Of a stretch of 64,000 nucleotides of DNA, positions 1 to 8,799 are shown one piece after another. The notes under the pieces were generated by a model. The model ran no database searches, had not been told where the DNA came from, and saw only the letters and a list, made by a program, of their open reading frames with translations. The DNA comes from Streptomyces echinoruber. Its GTDB lineage: Bacteria > Actinomycetota > Actinomycetes > Streptomycetales > Streptomycetaceae. Numbering within the stretch: position 1 is the stretch's first letter; each line of letters opens with the position of its first letter. The stretch covers positions 339,228 to 403,227 of the forward strand of contig NZ_BMWH01000004.1 of NCBI RefSeq assembly GCF_014651135.1, given 5' to 3'. The translations under genes were made by a program, and so were the position numbers.

Positions 1-288
1 GAAGGCCTTCACGCGCGCGCCGGACCAGCGGCCGCCCAGCTTGACCTCCGGCCGGATCTTCTTCGCGATCGACGACCGCAGCGCCGGGGAGACACCGGGC
101 CCGGACGACGACATGGCCATGATCGCGGATTTGGCCTCGGCGGCCGCGGGCCGCAGCGCGGCGCGCATGTTCTTGGCCAGGTCGCGCCGCAGCTCCTTGC
201 CGTCCTCCTCGGCACGCAGTGCCCGTACGAGCGCCTGCAGTCCTTCGTGCGTCTCCTGCACGCGCAGTTCGAACGGCGGGCCGACCAT
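1..288 (-). CDS. HK97 gp10-like head-tail/minor tail protein (partial, 3' end outside window)
   Basis: The frame opens with ATG at 288, overlapping the TGA of the upstream tail-tube gene as TGATG, and stays open to the window edge (96 codons visible). The visible part is basic and helical with an RRDLAKNMR-type stretch followed by Ala/Lys-rich helices. This is the look of HK97 gp10-like neck or minor tail proteins, which act in head-tail joining or tail completion. Its place after the tail-tube genes rather than before them is unusual for gp10, so another small tail protein is possible. The call rests on composition and context only. Confidence 0.55.
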   Translation of the reverse strand, partial: MVGPPFELRVQETHEGLQALVRALRAEEDGKELRRDLAKNMRAALRPAAAEAKSAIMAMSSSGPGVSPALRSSIAKKIRPEVKLGGRWSGARVKAF

Positions 289-698
289 CAGCTCGTCGCC
301 CGGGTCACGGCCCCCGACGTCGGGAAGCCGAGGCTGACGGTGGCCTCGTCGCCGACGCTGCCCTCGATGGGGTTCCAGCCGTTGATGAGGATGTTGCCGG
401 TGTAGCCGGGGTTGCTGGGGCTGCGGGCGCCCTGGTCGGCGCGCACCTCGAACGGTACGACCGTGCCGAGCAGCGGCCACATGATGGCGTCCAGCTGGCT
501 GGCGGCGAAGTCCTGCAGGAACTCGCAGCCGAGCTCACCGGACTTCAGGCCGCCCAGCACTTCCTTCCAGCCGAGCGAGGCGTAGGTGGTGACGTCCTTG
601 TCCTCCACCTCGACGGAGAGCTCGGCCTTCTTGGTGTAGGTGGTCAGGGTCTGGCCGTTGATGGACAGGTACTGGGCAAGCAGGACCATCTTGGGCAT
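288..698 (-). CDS. Phage tail tube protein, short paralogue
   Basis: A 136-residue protein. Its segment ELSVEVEDKDVTTYAS..GWKEVLGG (about residues 26-50) closely matches the N-terminal part of the gene just upstream (765-1502). That signature, beta-rich and ending in an edge hairpin, is typical of siphovirus major tail tube proteins, which stack as rings to form the DNA channel. Unlike its neighbour it has no C-terminal extension. Two tube-like genes in tandem suggest either a plain and a decorated tube subunit or a tube plus a tail-completion protein. Which one is the major subunit cannot be told from sequence. Confidence 0.72.
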   Translation of the reverse strand: MPKMVLLAQYLSINGQTLTTYTKKAELSVEVEDKDVTTYASLGWKEVLGGLKSGELGCEFLQDFAASQLDAIMWPLLGTVVPFEVRADQGARSPSNPGYTGNILINGWNPIEGSVGDEATVSLGFPTSGAVTRATS

Positions 699-764
699 GG
701 CGGGCCCCCTTTCAGGGCAGGACAGCGGGCCCGGCGCGGGCCGGGAGGATGGGGTGTTGGGCGC

Positions 765-1502
765 TTACTGGATGCCGAGCGCGGCGACGAACAGGAAGCT
801 GGGCGTGGTGCCGCTGATCGTCCAGGCCACGCGCCACCACGTGTCGGTGATCGCCGTCCCGACGGTGCGCAGGATCTGCCCGCCGGGCGCGGTCGCCGCG
901 GTGAACGTCAGCCGGGTGGTGGGGCTGGCGAAGGTGTTGTCCACGCTGGACTCGACGCGGGCGGTCAGGCTCGGCGTGGTGCCGGCGGCGGACAGCACGT
1001 GCAGCGCCGCGTACAGCCGCTTGCCCGCGGCGACGGCGCCGAGGTTGAGACCGGTGCCGTTGCCGGAGGTGGTGCGGGCGGTGCCGGGCGGGTGGGCGAA
1101 CTGGCCCCGCACCAGCGGCCAGCTGCTCTTGGCGGTCGACGTCCAGGGGGCGACCTCGCCGACCGCGTCGAACGCCTTGTAGTCCGCCCGCATGGCGTTG
1201 GTGAAATAGACCAGGTCACCGACGTTCGCCGCGTTGTTCGCGCTGACCGACCAGGGGCCGACTCCCCCGAGCTGGGCCCATGAGGCGTCGTCGACCTTGG
1301 TGGGATCGAGGGCCTCCCACTGCCCCTCGCCGGAGATCTCCGCGGACGCCAGCCCGCCCATGACCTCCTTCCAGCCCTGGCTGGCGTAGTTCGTGGCGTC
1401 CTTGTCCTCGACCTCCGTGGACAGTTCGATCTTGTTGCTGTTGCCGGTCAGGTCCACGCCGACCGCGAAGGTACGGACGTTGGTCAGGACGGTCCGGGAC
1501 AC
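765..1502 (-). CDS. Phage tail tube protein with C-terminal surface domain
   Basis: A 245-residue protein starting at GTG 1502 behind a GAGGAGGGG ribosome site. Residues about 1-120 hold the tail-tube domain (KIELSTEVEDKD, GWKEVMGG), paralogous to 288-698. Residues about 165-245 form a second beta-rich domain whose pattern (TPSL..RVESSVD ... SGTTPSFLF) resembles the C-terminal half of the protein at 3079-3429, which sits next to the capsid. The extra domain is therefore probably displayed on the outside of the tail, like the Ig-like decorations of other siphophages. Tube and decoration roles are inferred from family resemblance and position. Confidence 0.7.
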   Translation of the reverse strand: MSRTVLTNVRTFAVGVDLTGNSNKIELSTEVEDKDATNYASQGWKEVMGGLASAEISGEGQWEALDPTKVDDASWAQLGGVGPWSVSANNAANVGDLVYFTNAMRADYKAFDAVGEVAPWTSTAKSSWPLVRGQFAHPPGTARTTSGNGTGLNLGAVAAGKRLYAALHVLSAAGTTPSLTARVESSVDNTFASPTTRLTFTAATAPGGQILRTVGTAITDTWWRVAWTISGTTPSFLFVAALGIQ

Positions 1503-1503
1503 C

Positions 1504-1719
1504 TCACCCCTCCTCTTCGGCCGGCGCCTTGCGGCGGCCGCGGCGCGGCTCGGGTGCCTGCTCGGCCTCGTCCTGCTCGGGTACTTCCTCGGCGATGCCG
1601 GAAGCCACCAGGTGCGCGGCCTCCGCGGCGGGCAGGTCGGCGGTCTCCCCCTTGTCCGGCCACGGCTCGCCGTTGCGGGCGGCGCCGTCGGGCATCTGCA
1701 CGAGCATGCGGATCTTCAT
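1504..1719 (-). CDS. Small phage protein with acidic/basic C-terminal tail
   Basis: A 71-residue protein starting with ATG 1719, which overlaps the stop of the preceding gene (ATGA), so translation is probably coupled. The N-terminal 45 residues look folded (KIRMLVQMPDG, a short beta strand, then an Ala-rich helix). The rest alternates acidic and RRGRRK-type basic residues. It sits in the slot between the tail terminator-like gene and the tail tube, where actinophages often carry a short protein of unknown role. No specific function is supported. Confidence 0.6.
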   Translation of the reverse strand: MKIRMLVQMPDGAARNGEPWPDKGETADLPAAEAAHLVASGIAEEVPEQDEAEQAPEPRRGRRKAPAEEEG

Positions 1720-2168
1720 CAGGTGCTCCCACTTCCGATGACCTTGATGACGAGTTCGGCGCCGACGTAGGTGGTGCCCTGGTGCTCGTACCAGCGGTAG
1801 CCCTGCACGCGCATCACGTGCAGGTCGTCGGCGAGACCGCCGAGCGCCGGCTGCCCGGGCGCGCCGCGCGCGGCCTCGATCGCGGCCTTGAGCGAGGCGG
1901 GGCCGCCGCCGGACAGCAGCGCGTCCAGCACGCGCTGGCCGGCGCGGTCGTCCTGCCGGCCGACCAGGACGCGGCAGGTGAAATCGAGCTGGTCCAGGCC
2001 CCGGCCCATGGTCCGGTCGTAGGTGACCTCGACCTCGCCGACGAAGAAGTGCGGCTCGGTCACGCTGTCGGGCGTGTAGCCGGTGCACGTCAGCCGCGGG
2101 ATGCCGGCGGGCAGGACGACGGCGCGGGCCGCGGCGGCGATGGCGTCGCGCACGGCGGAGATCTGCAT
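1719..2168 (-). CDS. Tail terminator/tail-completion-like protein
   Basis: A 149-residue protein starting MQISAVRDAIAAAARA, an N-terminal helix followed by alternating strands. Size, N-terminal helix and location between head-tail connector and tail tube match siphovirus tail-completion (terminator) proteins, which cap the tail tube and dock to the neck. No catalytic motif is present or expected. The identity is positional rather than from a recognised motif. Confidence 0.55.
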   Translation of the reverse strand: MQISAVRDAIAAAARAVVLPAGIPRLTCTGYTPDSVTEPHFFVGEVEVTYDRTMGRGLDQLDFTCRVLVGRQDDRAGQRVLDALLSGGGPASLKAAIEAARGAPGQPALGGLADDLHVMRVQGYRWYEHQGTTYVGAELVIKVIGSGST

Positions 2169-2180
2169 GCTCGCCCCCTC

Positions 2181-2786
2181 CTACGCGAAGCCGGGCAGGA
2201 CGAACGGTTCGATGAGGTTCCACACGTCCGGGTCGCGGCGGGAGAGCCGTACGACTCCCCACTCGGCCGATCCCATGACGCCCTCCGGGGAGTCCTTCCG
2301 CTTGAAGAGGCGGGAGGCCTGGATGAGGGTGGCCTGGACGATGTCGTCCGGCACGGCCGGCCAGCCGTGCCGGGCGGTGACCCGTACGCGCCCGGTGCCG
2401 CCGGCGTTCCACGCCCAGCCGCCCGGGCGCAGCAGCCCGGTGACGGGGCGGCCGTCGGCCAGGGCGTTGTCGGGTGTCGTCTCGTAGCCGGTGACCGTGG
2501 TCCACGGCCCGCCGACGGGCCCGGTCTCCACGACCAGGCCCGCGGTGGAGCCGATGTCGTCGACGAGGAGCGTCTCGCCGTCGGCGTCACGCACGATCCG
2601 GCTGCGCGGGTTGTACGTGCGCTGGGTTGCGAGGTCGTCCAACCAGAAGCGGCGGCCTGTTGCCCGGTCGATGGCGCGGGACGCGGCGGTGAGCGCCTGG
2701 TTCAGCAGCGTGTCCTGCGTCGTGTCGGTGGGGTCGATGCGCAGCTGGGCCTTAAGCGTGGCCAGGGTGGCGTAGTCGTTGGCCAC
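2181..2786 (-). CDS. Head-tail connector protein (gp6-like)
   Basis: A 201-residue protein. The N-terminus TLATLKAQLRID followed by a helix (LLNQALTAASRAIDRATGRRFW) is the usual opening of gp6-like phage head-tail adaptors, which form a ring below the portal. The middle is beta-rich, and the C-terminal third (DDIVQATLIQASRLFKRKDSPEG) is the expected closing helix. Position directly after the capsid and decoration genes fits the family. It starts at ATG 2786, 6 bp after the stop of the upstream gene. Confidence 0.8.
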   Translation of the reverse strand: MANDYATLATLKAQLRIDPTDTTQDTLLNQALTAASRAIDRATGRRFWLDDLATQRTYNPRSRIVRDADGETLLVDDIGSTAGLVVETGPVGGPWTTVTGYETTPDNALADGRPVTGLLRPGGWAWNAGGTGRVRVTARHGWPAVPDDIVQATLIQASRLFKRKDSPEGVMGSAEWGVVRLSRRDPDVWNLIEPFVLPGFA

Positions 2787-2792
2787 CGCGGG

Positions 2793-3068
2793 TCACTTCT
2801 GCGGCGGGGCGGCGGTCTTCTTCGCTGCCGTCTTGCGCGCGCCGTCCGCGGTGCCGTCCGCCTTGCCGTCGCCGGGGGCGGCGCCGGCGGTCTGCTGGGC
2901 CGCCTGCGGTCCGCTGCGGCCCTGCGGCGCCTCGTCCTCAGAGGTGCCCTCGCCGCGAAGGCGCGCGATCTCCTTGTCGACCTGAGCGACGCGGTCCTTG
3001 AGGCCGCGGGCGACGTATCCGGCGCGCTCCCGCTTGAGCGCGGCGATCTGCTGATCGGGAGTGATCAC
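2793..3068 (-). CDS. Small coiled-coil phage protein with disordered Lys/Ala tail
   Basis: A 91-residue protein. Residues about 1-40 form a charged amphipathic helix (DQQIAALKRERAGYVARGLKDRVAQ). The rest is low-complexity (Gly, Ala, Gln, then KTAAKKTAAPPQK). It lies between the decoration-like and connector genes. Small helical proteins in this slot occur in actinophages without known function. The basic tail might contact DNA or the capsid interior, but this is only a guess. Confidence 0.6.
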   Translation of the reverse strand: MITPDQQIAALKRERAGYVARGLKDRVAQVDKEIARLRGEGTSEDEAPQGRSGPQAAQQTAGAAPGDGKADGTADGARKTAAKKTAAPPQK

Positions 3069-3078
3069 GGCATGCTCC

Positions 3079-3429
3079 TTACTCGGACCTGATCCACAGC
3101 GCGACGCGGTAGGTCACGCTCGGGGTGGTGCCCGCGACCGTCGAGGTGACGCGGACGTAGTTCTTCGTGACGGCGGCCGCCGCGGTGCGGTTGCCGACGC
3201 CGGTGAGCTGGGTGATGCCGCTGCCGGGGATCGCGGTCCAGGTGCTGCCGTCCGACGACTCCTCGAGGGAGACGTCGAGCGTCGGGGTTCCCGACGCGGC
3301 GGTGCAGTGCACCGCCAGCAGCACGTCGGCCGCCACGCCGGCGGCCGCCACGGGACCGCTGATGTAGGTGCCGGCACCGCGCGCGGCCGACGGCAGCGCG
3401 ACGTCGGCGTAGGCGTTCCTGAGTGCCAC
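3079..3429 (-). CDS. Capsid decoration-like protein
   Basis: A 116-residue, beta-rich protein directly downstream of the major capsid gene, the usual place for head decoration proteins that stabilise the shell. I start it at GTG 3429, preceded by GGAAGGG inside a TCTACCGGAAGG leader that also precedes the capsid start. The C-terminal half (LEESSDGSTWT ... AGTTPSVTYRV) resembles the C-terminal domain of the tail-tube protein at 765-1502, suggesting one surface module used on both head and tail. Decoration function is inferred. Confidence 0.6.
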   Translation of the reverse strand: MALRNAYADVALPSAARGAGTYISGPVAAAGVAADVLLAVHCTAASGTPTLDVSLEESSDGSTWTAIPGSGITQLTGVGNRTAAAAVTKNYVRVTSTVAGTTPSVTYRVALWIRSE

Positions 3430-3494
3430 GGGCCTTCCCTTCCGGTAGAGCGTGTGCCGGGCGGGCGTGCTGCCGCCCGGCACACGGCAGAGGA

Positions 3495-4913
3495 TCAGAA
3501 AGCGGGCGTGACCAGGCCCGTTCCGCTGACCTTCTGCATGCCGTTGGCGTAGCGGCCGAAGGTGTAGGCGAAGTAGCTGTAGGCGACCAGCAGCACGCCG
3601 AGGGAGTCGGCCTTGGCCTGCTCGGCGCGGATGAACAGCGGCGCGTTCGGGTCCTCCCACAGGTGGCACTCCGAGGCGGGGACGACGTACAGCTCGTCCT
3701 CGTTGGTGCCGGCGCCGAGGTTGGTGGGGATGTTGTTGTCGACGATCACCTCGAGTCCGCAGGGCAGCACGCCGCGCGGGCCGGAGGAGTAGGAGCTGGA
3801 CGGGTCGGCGACGCCCGCGGCCTGCGGCGGGATGCCCGCCCAGTTGATCAGCGGCCAGGTGCTGGACATCTGGCTGGACAGCCAGTACCAGCGCCGCGAG
3901 TGCATCACCGCGTGCGTCGGCCGCCCCATCGCCAGCAGGGCGGCCTCGACGCCCGCGGCCGCACCGAGGATCTTCGGGTACAGCTCGGCGCCGGTCGGGG
4001 AGGCGTCGGTGTAGGTGTTGTTCTGGGCGACGTTGGTCAGGCCGGTGACGGCCTGGGTCAGCAGCGTCTTGTCCAGGACGGTGGCGACCCGGTTGAAGAG
4101 GTCCTGCATCGTGACGTCCTCGATGCCGGTACCACGGTCGATGGCCTGCCGGGAGACGGTCTGCTGGCCGGGCGCGGTCTGCACCGGGACGGTCAGCAGC
4201 GTGTCGTCCATGTTCTGCTCGGTGACCGCGGTGTTCTCCGAGGCCTGCAGGCCGGCGTCGGTGGCCGTGGTGATCCGGGAGATGTTCACGGACATGCCGG
4301 ACTCCGGCAGCGGGTGCTGGTTGCACACGTCCGCGAAGGGGCGCAGCGCCGCGGTGGCCGGGGCGTACATGTCAGTGAGGTACTGCGGCACCGTCAGGCC
4401 GGAGAAGGCGCCGGTGCCGACCGCGCGCTGCAGGTACTGGGCGCGCTCGACCTGCTCCTCCTGCATGTGCCGCGCCAGGCGGTGGGCGGCCTCGACGTCC
4501 TGGAACATGAACTGCCGGCAGACGTCCATCAGGAAGTTCTTGCCGAGCGGGTCGGTGTCCTTGCGGTACGTGCGCTCCTCGGTGCCGACGCGGGCGACCT
4601 GGTCGTAGGCGGGCTTGCGGGTCTGGGTGTCGCGGACCTGCTTGGCCTGCTCGGCCCGCTCCATCTCCTCGGCCTTGACCTTCTGGGCGTTCTCCAGCTT
4701 CCGCTGGATGCCCTCGATGTCGGCTTTGGCCTGGTCGCGGGCGGCGAACAGCTCGGCCACGCGCTCGTCTTCCTCGACGCTGAGGTTGGAGCGGCCGTCC
4801 TGCTGCGCCTTGGCGAGGATCAGCTCGATCTCCTTGGCGGCCTTGGTGCGCCGCTTCTGGGCGGCCTCGAGCTCGACCTCGATGGAGGCGATCAGCTCGT
4901 CGATTCCGGCCAT
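3495..4913 (-). CDS. Major capsid protein, HK97 family
   Basis: A 472-residue protein starting at ATG 4913 after GGAAGGA. Residues about 1-110 form a long charged coiled coil (the delta or scaffold domain that the prohead protease normally removes). From about residue 130 the HK97-fold body follows, with typical features such as SGLTVPQYLTDMY, the DKTLL helix, HAVMHSRRWYWL and a C-terminal IRAEQAKADSLGVLLVAYSYFAYTFGR strand-helix region. It assembles the icosahedral head together with the portal (5898-7070) and protease (5062-5901) encoded just upstream. Confidence 0.92.
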   Translation of the reverse strand: MAGIDELIASIEVELEAAQKRRTKAAKEIELILAKAQQDGRSNLSVEEDERVAELFAARDQAKADIEGIQRKLENAQKVKAEEMERAEQAKQVRDTQTRKPAYDQVARVGTEERTYRKDTDPLGKNFLMDVCRQFMFQDVEAAHRLARHMQEEQVERAQYLQRAVGTGAFSGLTVPQYLTDMYAPATAALRPFADVCNQHPLPESGMSVNISRITTATDAGLQASENTAVTEQNMDDTLLTVPVQTAPGQQTVSRQAIDRGTGIEDVTMQDLFNRVATVLDKTLLTQAVTGLTNVAQNNTYTDASPTGAELYPKILGAAAGVEAALLAMGRPTHAVMHSRRWYWLSSQMSSTWPLINWAGIPPQAAGVADPSSSYSSGPRGVLPCGLEVIVDNNIPTNLGAGTNEDELYVVPASECHLWEDPNAPLFIRAEQAKADSLGVLLVAYSYFAYTFGRYANGMQKVSGTGLVTPAF

Positions 4914-5061
4914 GACGATGTCCTTCCGGTAGATCGGGTGGGGTGTGCTGCAGCGCGACCAGCGGCACGCCCGGGCCATCTGCCGGGTCTGGTGCCGCAG
5001 GGTCCCGCCTCCGGGCGATCTGCCGGACGGCGTGCTGTGCGAAGGTCTCGATGGGGTGGGG

Positions 5062-5901
5062 TCAGTCCTCGTCGCTGGTGACCAGGAGCTGGGTGCGCAG
5101 GAGCGCGATGGAGCGGCCCTGCCGCTGCGGTGCGGCCGGCGCGGGCGCCGGGACGGGCGGCAGGCTGCCCATGAGGTGCGCGGGCGACTGGATGCCCGGT
5201 GCGCTGGGGCCGATGCCGATGTCGGCGCGCTGGGCGAGGCGGGTGAGCGCCTCGCGGGCGGCGAGCGGCGGCAGACTGGGGATCGCGGCGAGCAGCTCGC
5301 CGCTGCGCGCGCTGATGGACGTGTGCGGGTTGGCTCCGTAGGTGACGGGGCCGACGTCGCCGCGCTCGAGGTCGAAGGACTCAATGCGGTACTCGGTGTA
5401 GTCCGGGGACCACTGGCCCGAGGTGATGCGGAACATGAACGACTGCTCGCGCACGTCCTGGTCCTCGATGGCGCGCACCAGGTCCTGCACGTCGGTCCGC
5501 TTGGGGTTGAGCCACGCCCGGTTGCCCAGGCCGGTCTCATCCACCCAGAGTTCCAGGCGCCCGTTGCGGGTGCTCGCCATGGGCGTGCCGGCGTGGTTGA
5601 AGCGGAACACGACCTCGGGGTCGGCGGCGAGGGTCTCGTCGGCGGCCCCGGCGCTGACGATCTCGGTGTAGGGCCCGTACCAGTCCCACATCTCGTAGCC
5701 CTGCTCGAACACCGAGGCGTAGCCCTCGACCTGGTACCACTCCATGCCGTCGTCGCGCGTCACCTTCTTGGCGCGCAGCTGCGAGGTGAACCGCAGGTCG
5801 GGGCATTCGGGCCGGTCACGGGGGACGGCCATGGGCGTGGTGCCCGCGGCCGCGGACCGGGCGGCCGCCGCTTGTGCCCGCAGGGCGTTCATGTCGCTCA
5901 C
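5062..5901 (-). CDS. Prohead protease, HK97 (S78/U35) family
   Basis: A 279-residue protein overlapping the portal gene by 4 bp. The protease core spans about residues 40-200: EGYASVF near 59, the catalytic His in FRFNHAG (H103), and the catalytic Ser in REQSFMF (S154), the order known for HK97-type prohead proteases. It is expected to cleave the capsid delta domain during head maturation and then itself. The Ala/Pro-rich C-terminal tail (about 240-265) resembles self-cleaved linkers of this family. Confidence 0.9.
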   Translation of the reverse strand: MSDMNALRAQAAAARSAAAGTTPMAVPRDRPECPDLRFTSQLRAKKVTRDDGMEWYQVEGYASVFEQGYEMWDWYGPYTEIVSAGAADETLAADPEVVFRFNHAGTPMASTRNGRLELWVDETGLGNRAWLNPKRTDVQDLVRAIEDQDVREQSFMFRITSGQWSPDYTEYRIESFDLERGDVGPVTYGANPHTSISARSGELLAAIPSLPPLAAREALTRLAQRADIGIGPSAPGIQSPAHLMGSLPPVPAPAPAAPQRQGRSIALLRTQLLVTSDED

Positions 5902-7070
5902 GGTGTCTCCTGTGGCTGGATGACGATGGACGTGGTCTCGGCGTGCTTGACGAACAGGCGGTCGAACTCGGCCAGCTGCTCCTCGGTGAACGGCGGCAGG
6001 TCCTCAAGGGCCCGGGCCTCGGACGGGGCGAGGGTGCGCGAGTCGATGCGCGTCTTGATCACCTGGGCCCTCGTCTGCGGGTCCATGGCCAGCAGCGCGT
6101 TGCGGTTGAGCTTCACGTAGCGGGGCCGGGAGGTGAGCGTGCTCAGCGCGTTCTCGCGCCGGGTGACGGCCGGGCCCAGGCTCATCACCAGGAACTGCAG
6201 GTTGCGCTGCGTGATGTTGGCGTAGGTGATCGAGCTGCCGGAGACGGCGGCGTCGATCAGGTCGCCGGGGCAGTCGAAGAAGCGGGCAATGTCGCTGACG
6301 CTGTACTTCTTCGCTTCCAGCCACTCGCTGCCCGCCTGCTCGGCCTGGATCATGTCGTACTCCCAGTCCGAGCCGGTGACGAACACGTCCCGGTTCTGGA
6401 CGGCGGCCTTGAAGCGCCGTTTGGTGTCGTCGGCCTGACCCTGGGTCAGGGTCTTCGCGGTGTTCTTCAGGTGCGCGCTCGGCACGGCGCCGTTGCCGAA
6501 CCAGTCCAGGGCGAACTGCTGGATGGACAGGTACTCGCCGATCGACCAGGCCGCATACGCCACCGGGGACAGGCCGACGGGCAGGCCGGCCACGGTGTAC
6601 TGCTTCTCGTGCCAGACCTCGCTCGGCTCGTACTCGACGCCGGAGATCTTGTACTTCAGCTGCCCCTTGCGCACCCGGACGGTGACCTCGGACAGCGGCT
6701 GCAGCTCGATGCGGGCCGGGAGCCCGAGCCCGTCCCTCGCGGTGATCAGCCCGAAGTTGTTGCCCGCGCGGTCCAGGTCGAACTGGCTGGAGTACAGCCA
6801 CTCCTGCATGTCCACCCGCGCCCCGCCCGGGGTGATCAGCACCGGCGGCTTGGGCACCTCGACCTGGACACCGTTGACCTTCCGGTAGACGTCGACGGGC
6901 ATCGTGCTGATGAGGTTGGCGCGCAGCCGCAGGCAGGCCCACACGGCGCTGTGCCGCAGGGCGGTGTCGTTGGTCACCACCGCGGTGCCGGCGGGCTGCT
7001 GCGGCCGCGTCGGGATCAGCTGGTCCGCGCTCTGGCCCGGGGTGTCGCGGCGGGCGAAGAACAGGCTCAT
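5898..7070 (-). CDS. Phage portal protein, HK97 family
   Basis: A 390-residue protein starting at ATG 7070, overlapping the stop of the small membrane gene by ATGA. Conserved portal features are visible: SAVWACLRLRANLISTMPV near residues 41-59, the FGNGAVPSAHLKN segment and a C-terminal helix set ending LPPFTEEQLAEFDRL. Portals form the dodecameric DNA gate at one capsid vertex and bind the terminase. Length is normal for the family (PF04860). Confidence 0.92.
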   Translation of the reverse strand: MSLFFARRDTPGQSADQLIPTRPQQPAGTAVVTNDTALRHSAVWACLRLRANLISTMPVDVYRKVNGVQVEVPKPPVLITPGGARVDMQEWLYSSQFDLDRAGNNFGLITARDGLGLPARIELQPLSEVTVRVRKGQLKYKISGVEYEPSEVWHEKQYTVAGLPVGLSPVAYAAWSIGEYLSIQQFALDWFGNGAVPSAHLKNTAKTLTQGQADDTKRRFKAAVQNRDVFVTGSDWEYDMIQAEQAGSEWLEAKKYSVSDIARFFDCPGDLIDAAVSGSSITYANITQRNLQFLVMSLGPAVTRRENALSTLTSRPRYVKLNRNALLAMDPQTRAQVIKTRIDSRTLAPSEARALEDLPPFTEEQLAEFDRLFVKHAETTSIVIQPQETP

Positions 7071-7246
7071 ACGCCCCTGCCCTTCCGCCCGGTCTGCCGG
7101 GAGGCGAGCCAGGACCCGGCCAGCACTACCGCGCCGCTGACGGCGAGCGCTGCCCACTCCATCACCGGGAACGCCGCAGCGCCGGCCCCCGCCGCCACCA
7201 GCAGCAGCCCCGCGACGTCGAGCGCCGTCGTCATCGCCTCGCGCAC
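7067..7246 (-). CDS. Small membrane protein between terminase and portal
   Basis: About 59 residues with two hydrophobic segments (LLLVAAGAGAAAFPVM and WAALAVSGAVVLAGSWL) and a basic C-terminus. I prefer GTG 7246, which lies about 8 bp after a GAGGGGG site; ATG 7234 is an alternative. The stop overlaps the portal start. Small two-helix membrane proteins at this position recur in actinophages, but I know of no established function. Confidence 0.6.
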   Translation of the reverse strand: MREAMTTALDVAGLLLVAAGAGAAAFPVMEWAALAVSGAVVLAGSWLASRQTGRKGRGV

Positions 7247-7257
7247 GCCGCCCCCTC

Positions 7258-8799
7258 TCAGTAGACCGACTCCATGACGTCGTAGTCGTCCAGCACGTGC
7301 GGCCCGCGGTTGACCAGGGCCCACCGGGCGAGGGTTACGGCCACGAACGGCGCGACGTCGACCAGGCTGTTCCAGCGATCCAGCACCCAGGCATCGCCCA
7401 CTTTGCGCGTGCGGGCGCCGCTCACCGCGGCCGTGAGGTCGGCCTGGTCGCGGTGGACGGCACTGCCCTGGTTCATGGCGTCGGCCATCTGCCCGCAGGC
7501 CTCGACGAAGTCGTTCGTGCGGACGACGGCCAGGTGGCCGCGGTGCGGCCGCTCCTTGTCCTCCGGCACGGTCAGCCCCGCAGTGACCAGGTCGTCGATG
7601 AGCGACCCGGCCGGCGCCCCCGAGGAGGCGATGGCGACGACCAGCGGCCGCCACAGCGCCGACAGCCGCACCAGCGCCGGCACGACCCAGTCCGTGCCCG
7701 CGCGCCGGTCGACCAGCTCCAGGTGCACCCGGCCGTCGTCACGCTCGCAGGCCACGCCGATCGACGACCAGGCCCGGTCCTGCGAGACGTCGACGGCGAG
7801 CGCCAGGTTGCCGCCGGGGCGGGAGTGCTCGTCGACGAGCCCGGGCCACCGGTCCCGGGGCACGTTCGGGTCGGGCGGCGGCGTCGCCTTCCGCGTCCGG
7901 TTGAGGTACGCGCGGTCGAACTCGGCCGGGTCCAGCGTCTCCAGCTCGGCCCGGATGACGTCCTCGGTGACCGTGTGCCCCAGGGCGGGCAGCGTCGCCC
8001 ACCAGGTGGCCGGGTCATCCCGCGGCATGTCCTCGGGGGCGAACCACTCGAAATAGGCGGCGCGCGGGTGCTCGCCCGTACGCCACAGCTCCTCGATCAT
8101 CTCCCGGCCGGCCTTGCGCTTCTTGTTCAGGAACGCGGACTTCTCGGTGCCGCCGGCGGACGCCCACCACAGCTGGGCCATGGGCCGGGTCAGCATGGCC
8201 GGGGAGAACGCCTGCTCCAGGCGGTCGTCCTCGTGGGCGAACGCCTCGTCGATGATGCCCAGGTCCAGGGGCGGGCCGTGGCCGGCCTTCTCCGTGTTGG
8301 AGGTGATGCCGATACGGGACCGGGTCGCCCGGTGGATGATCGCCTCGTGCCCGTTCGCCTTGCGGATCACGAACCGGCGGGCCAGCCGGGAGGCCTCGAT
8401 GGTGACCCAGAACTCGTCCTCCCACCGCTCGCGCGCCATGCTGCGGGTCTGGGCGGCGTAGATGATCCGCTGCCGCTTCCAGGCCGCGGCCCGGTGCACC
8501 TTCACCGCCAGCAGGCCCTGTGTCTTGCCCTGCTGCCGGGGCACGGACAGGCCGACGGTGCGGTGCCAGAACAGACCGGTCGCCGGGTCAATCTCCAGGG
8601 CGACGTCCCAGACGTAGCGCTGCCACGGCATCGGCGTGAAGCCGAGGCGCTCCATCACCTTGGCCACTTTGCCGCCGAGCGTCGGGAGCTCCGGCCGGCG
8701 CGGCGTGCCCCACATCGGCGGGCACGTCAGCCCGTACAGCTCCCGGCACTGGTCGACGAACTCAGTCGGGGGACGCCAGGTCGTCGAGGTCGTCGTCAT
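7258..8799 (-). CDS. terL: Terminase large subunit
   Basis: A 513-residue DNA-packaging motor. The ATPase domain shows Walker A SVPRQQGKT (85-93) and Walker B GIIDEA (181-186). The C-terminal RNase H-like nuclease begins near LALAVDVSQDRA, with the first metal-binding Asp, and ends before the extreme C-terminus. It cuts concatemeric phage DNA and pumps it through the portal encoded downstream. The gene overlaps the small terminase gene by 38 bp. Full-length with no visible defects. Confidence 0.94.
   Translation of the reverse strand: MTTTSTTWRPPTEFVDQCRELYGLTCPPMWGTPRRPELPTLGGKVAKVMERLGFTPMPWQRYVWDVALEIDPATGLFWHRTVGLSVPRQQGKTQGLLAVKVHRAAAWKRQRIIYAAQTRSMARERWEDEFWVTIEASRLARRFVIRKANGHEAIIHRATRSRIGITSNTEKAGHGPPLDLGIIDEAFAHEDDRLEQAFSPAMLTRPMAQLWWASAGGTEKSAFLNKKRKAGREMIEELWRTGEHPRAAYFEWFAPEDMPRDDPATWWATLPALGHTVTEDVIRAELETLDPAEFDRAYLNRTRKATPPPDPNVPRDRWPGLVDEHSRPGGNLALAVDVSQDRAWSSIGVACERDDGRVHLELVDRRAGTDWVVPALVRLSALWRPLVVAIASSGAPAGSLIDDLVTAGLTVPEDKERPHRGHLAVVRTNDFVEACGQMADAMNQGSAVHRDQADLTAAVSGARTRKVGDAWVLDRWNSLVDVAPFVAVTLARWALVNRGPHVLDDYDVMESVY

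Noticed and set aside
1554..3092. Large plus-strand gene over the tail/connector genes
   Set aside because: Arg/Ala/Gly-rich composition without domains; it shadows the minus-strand phage genes.
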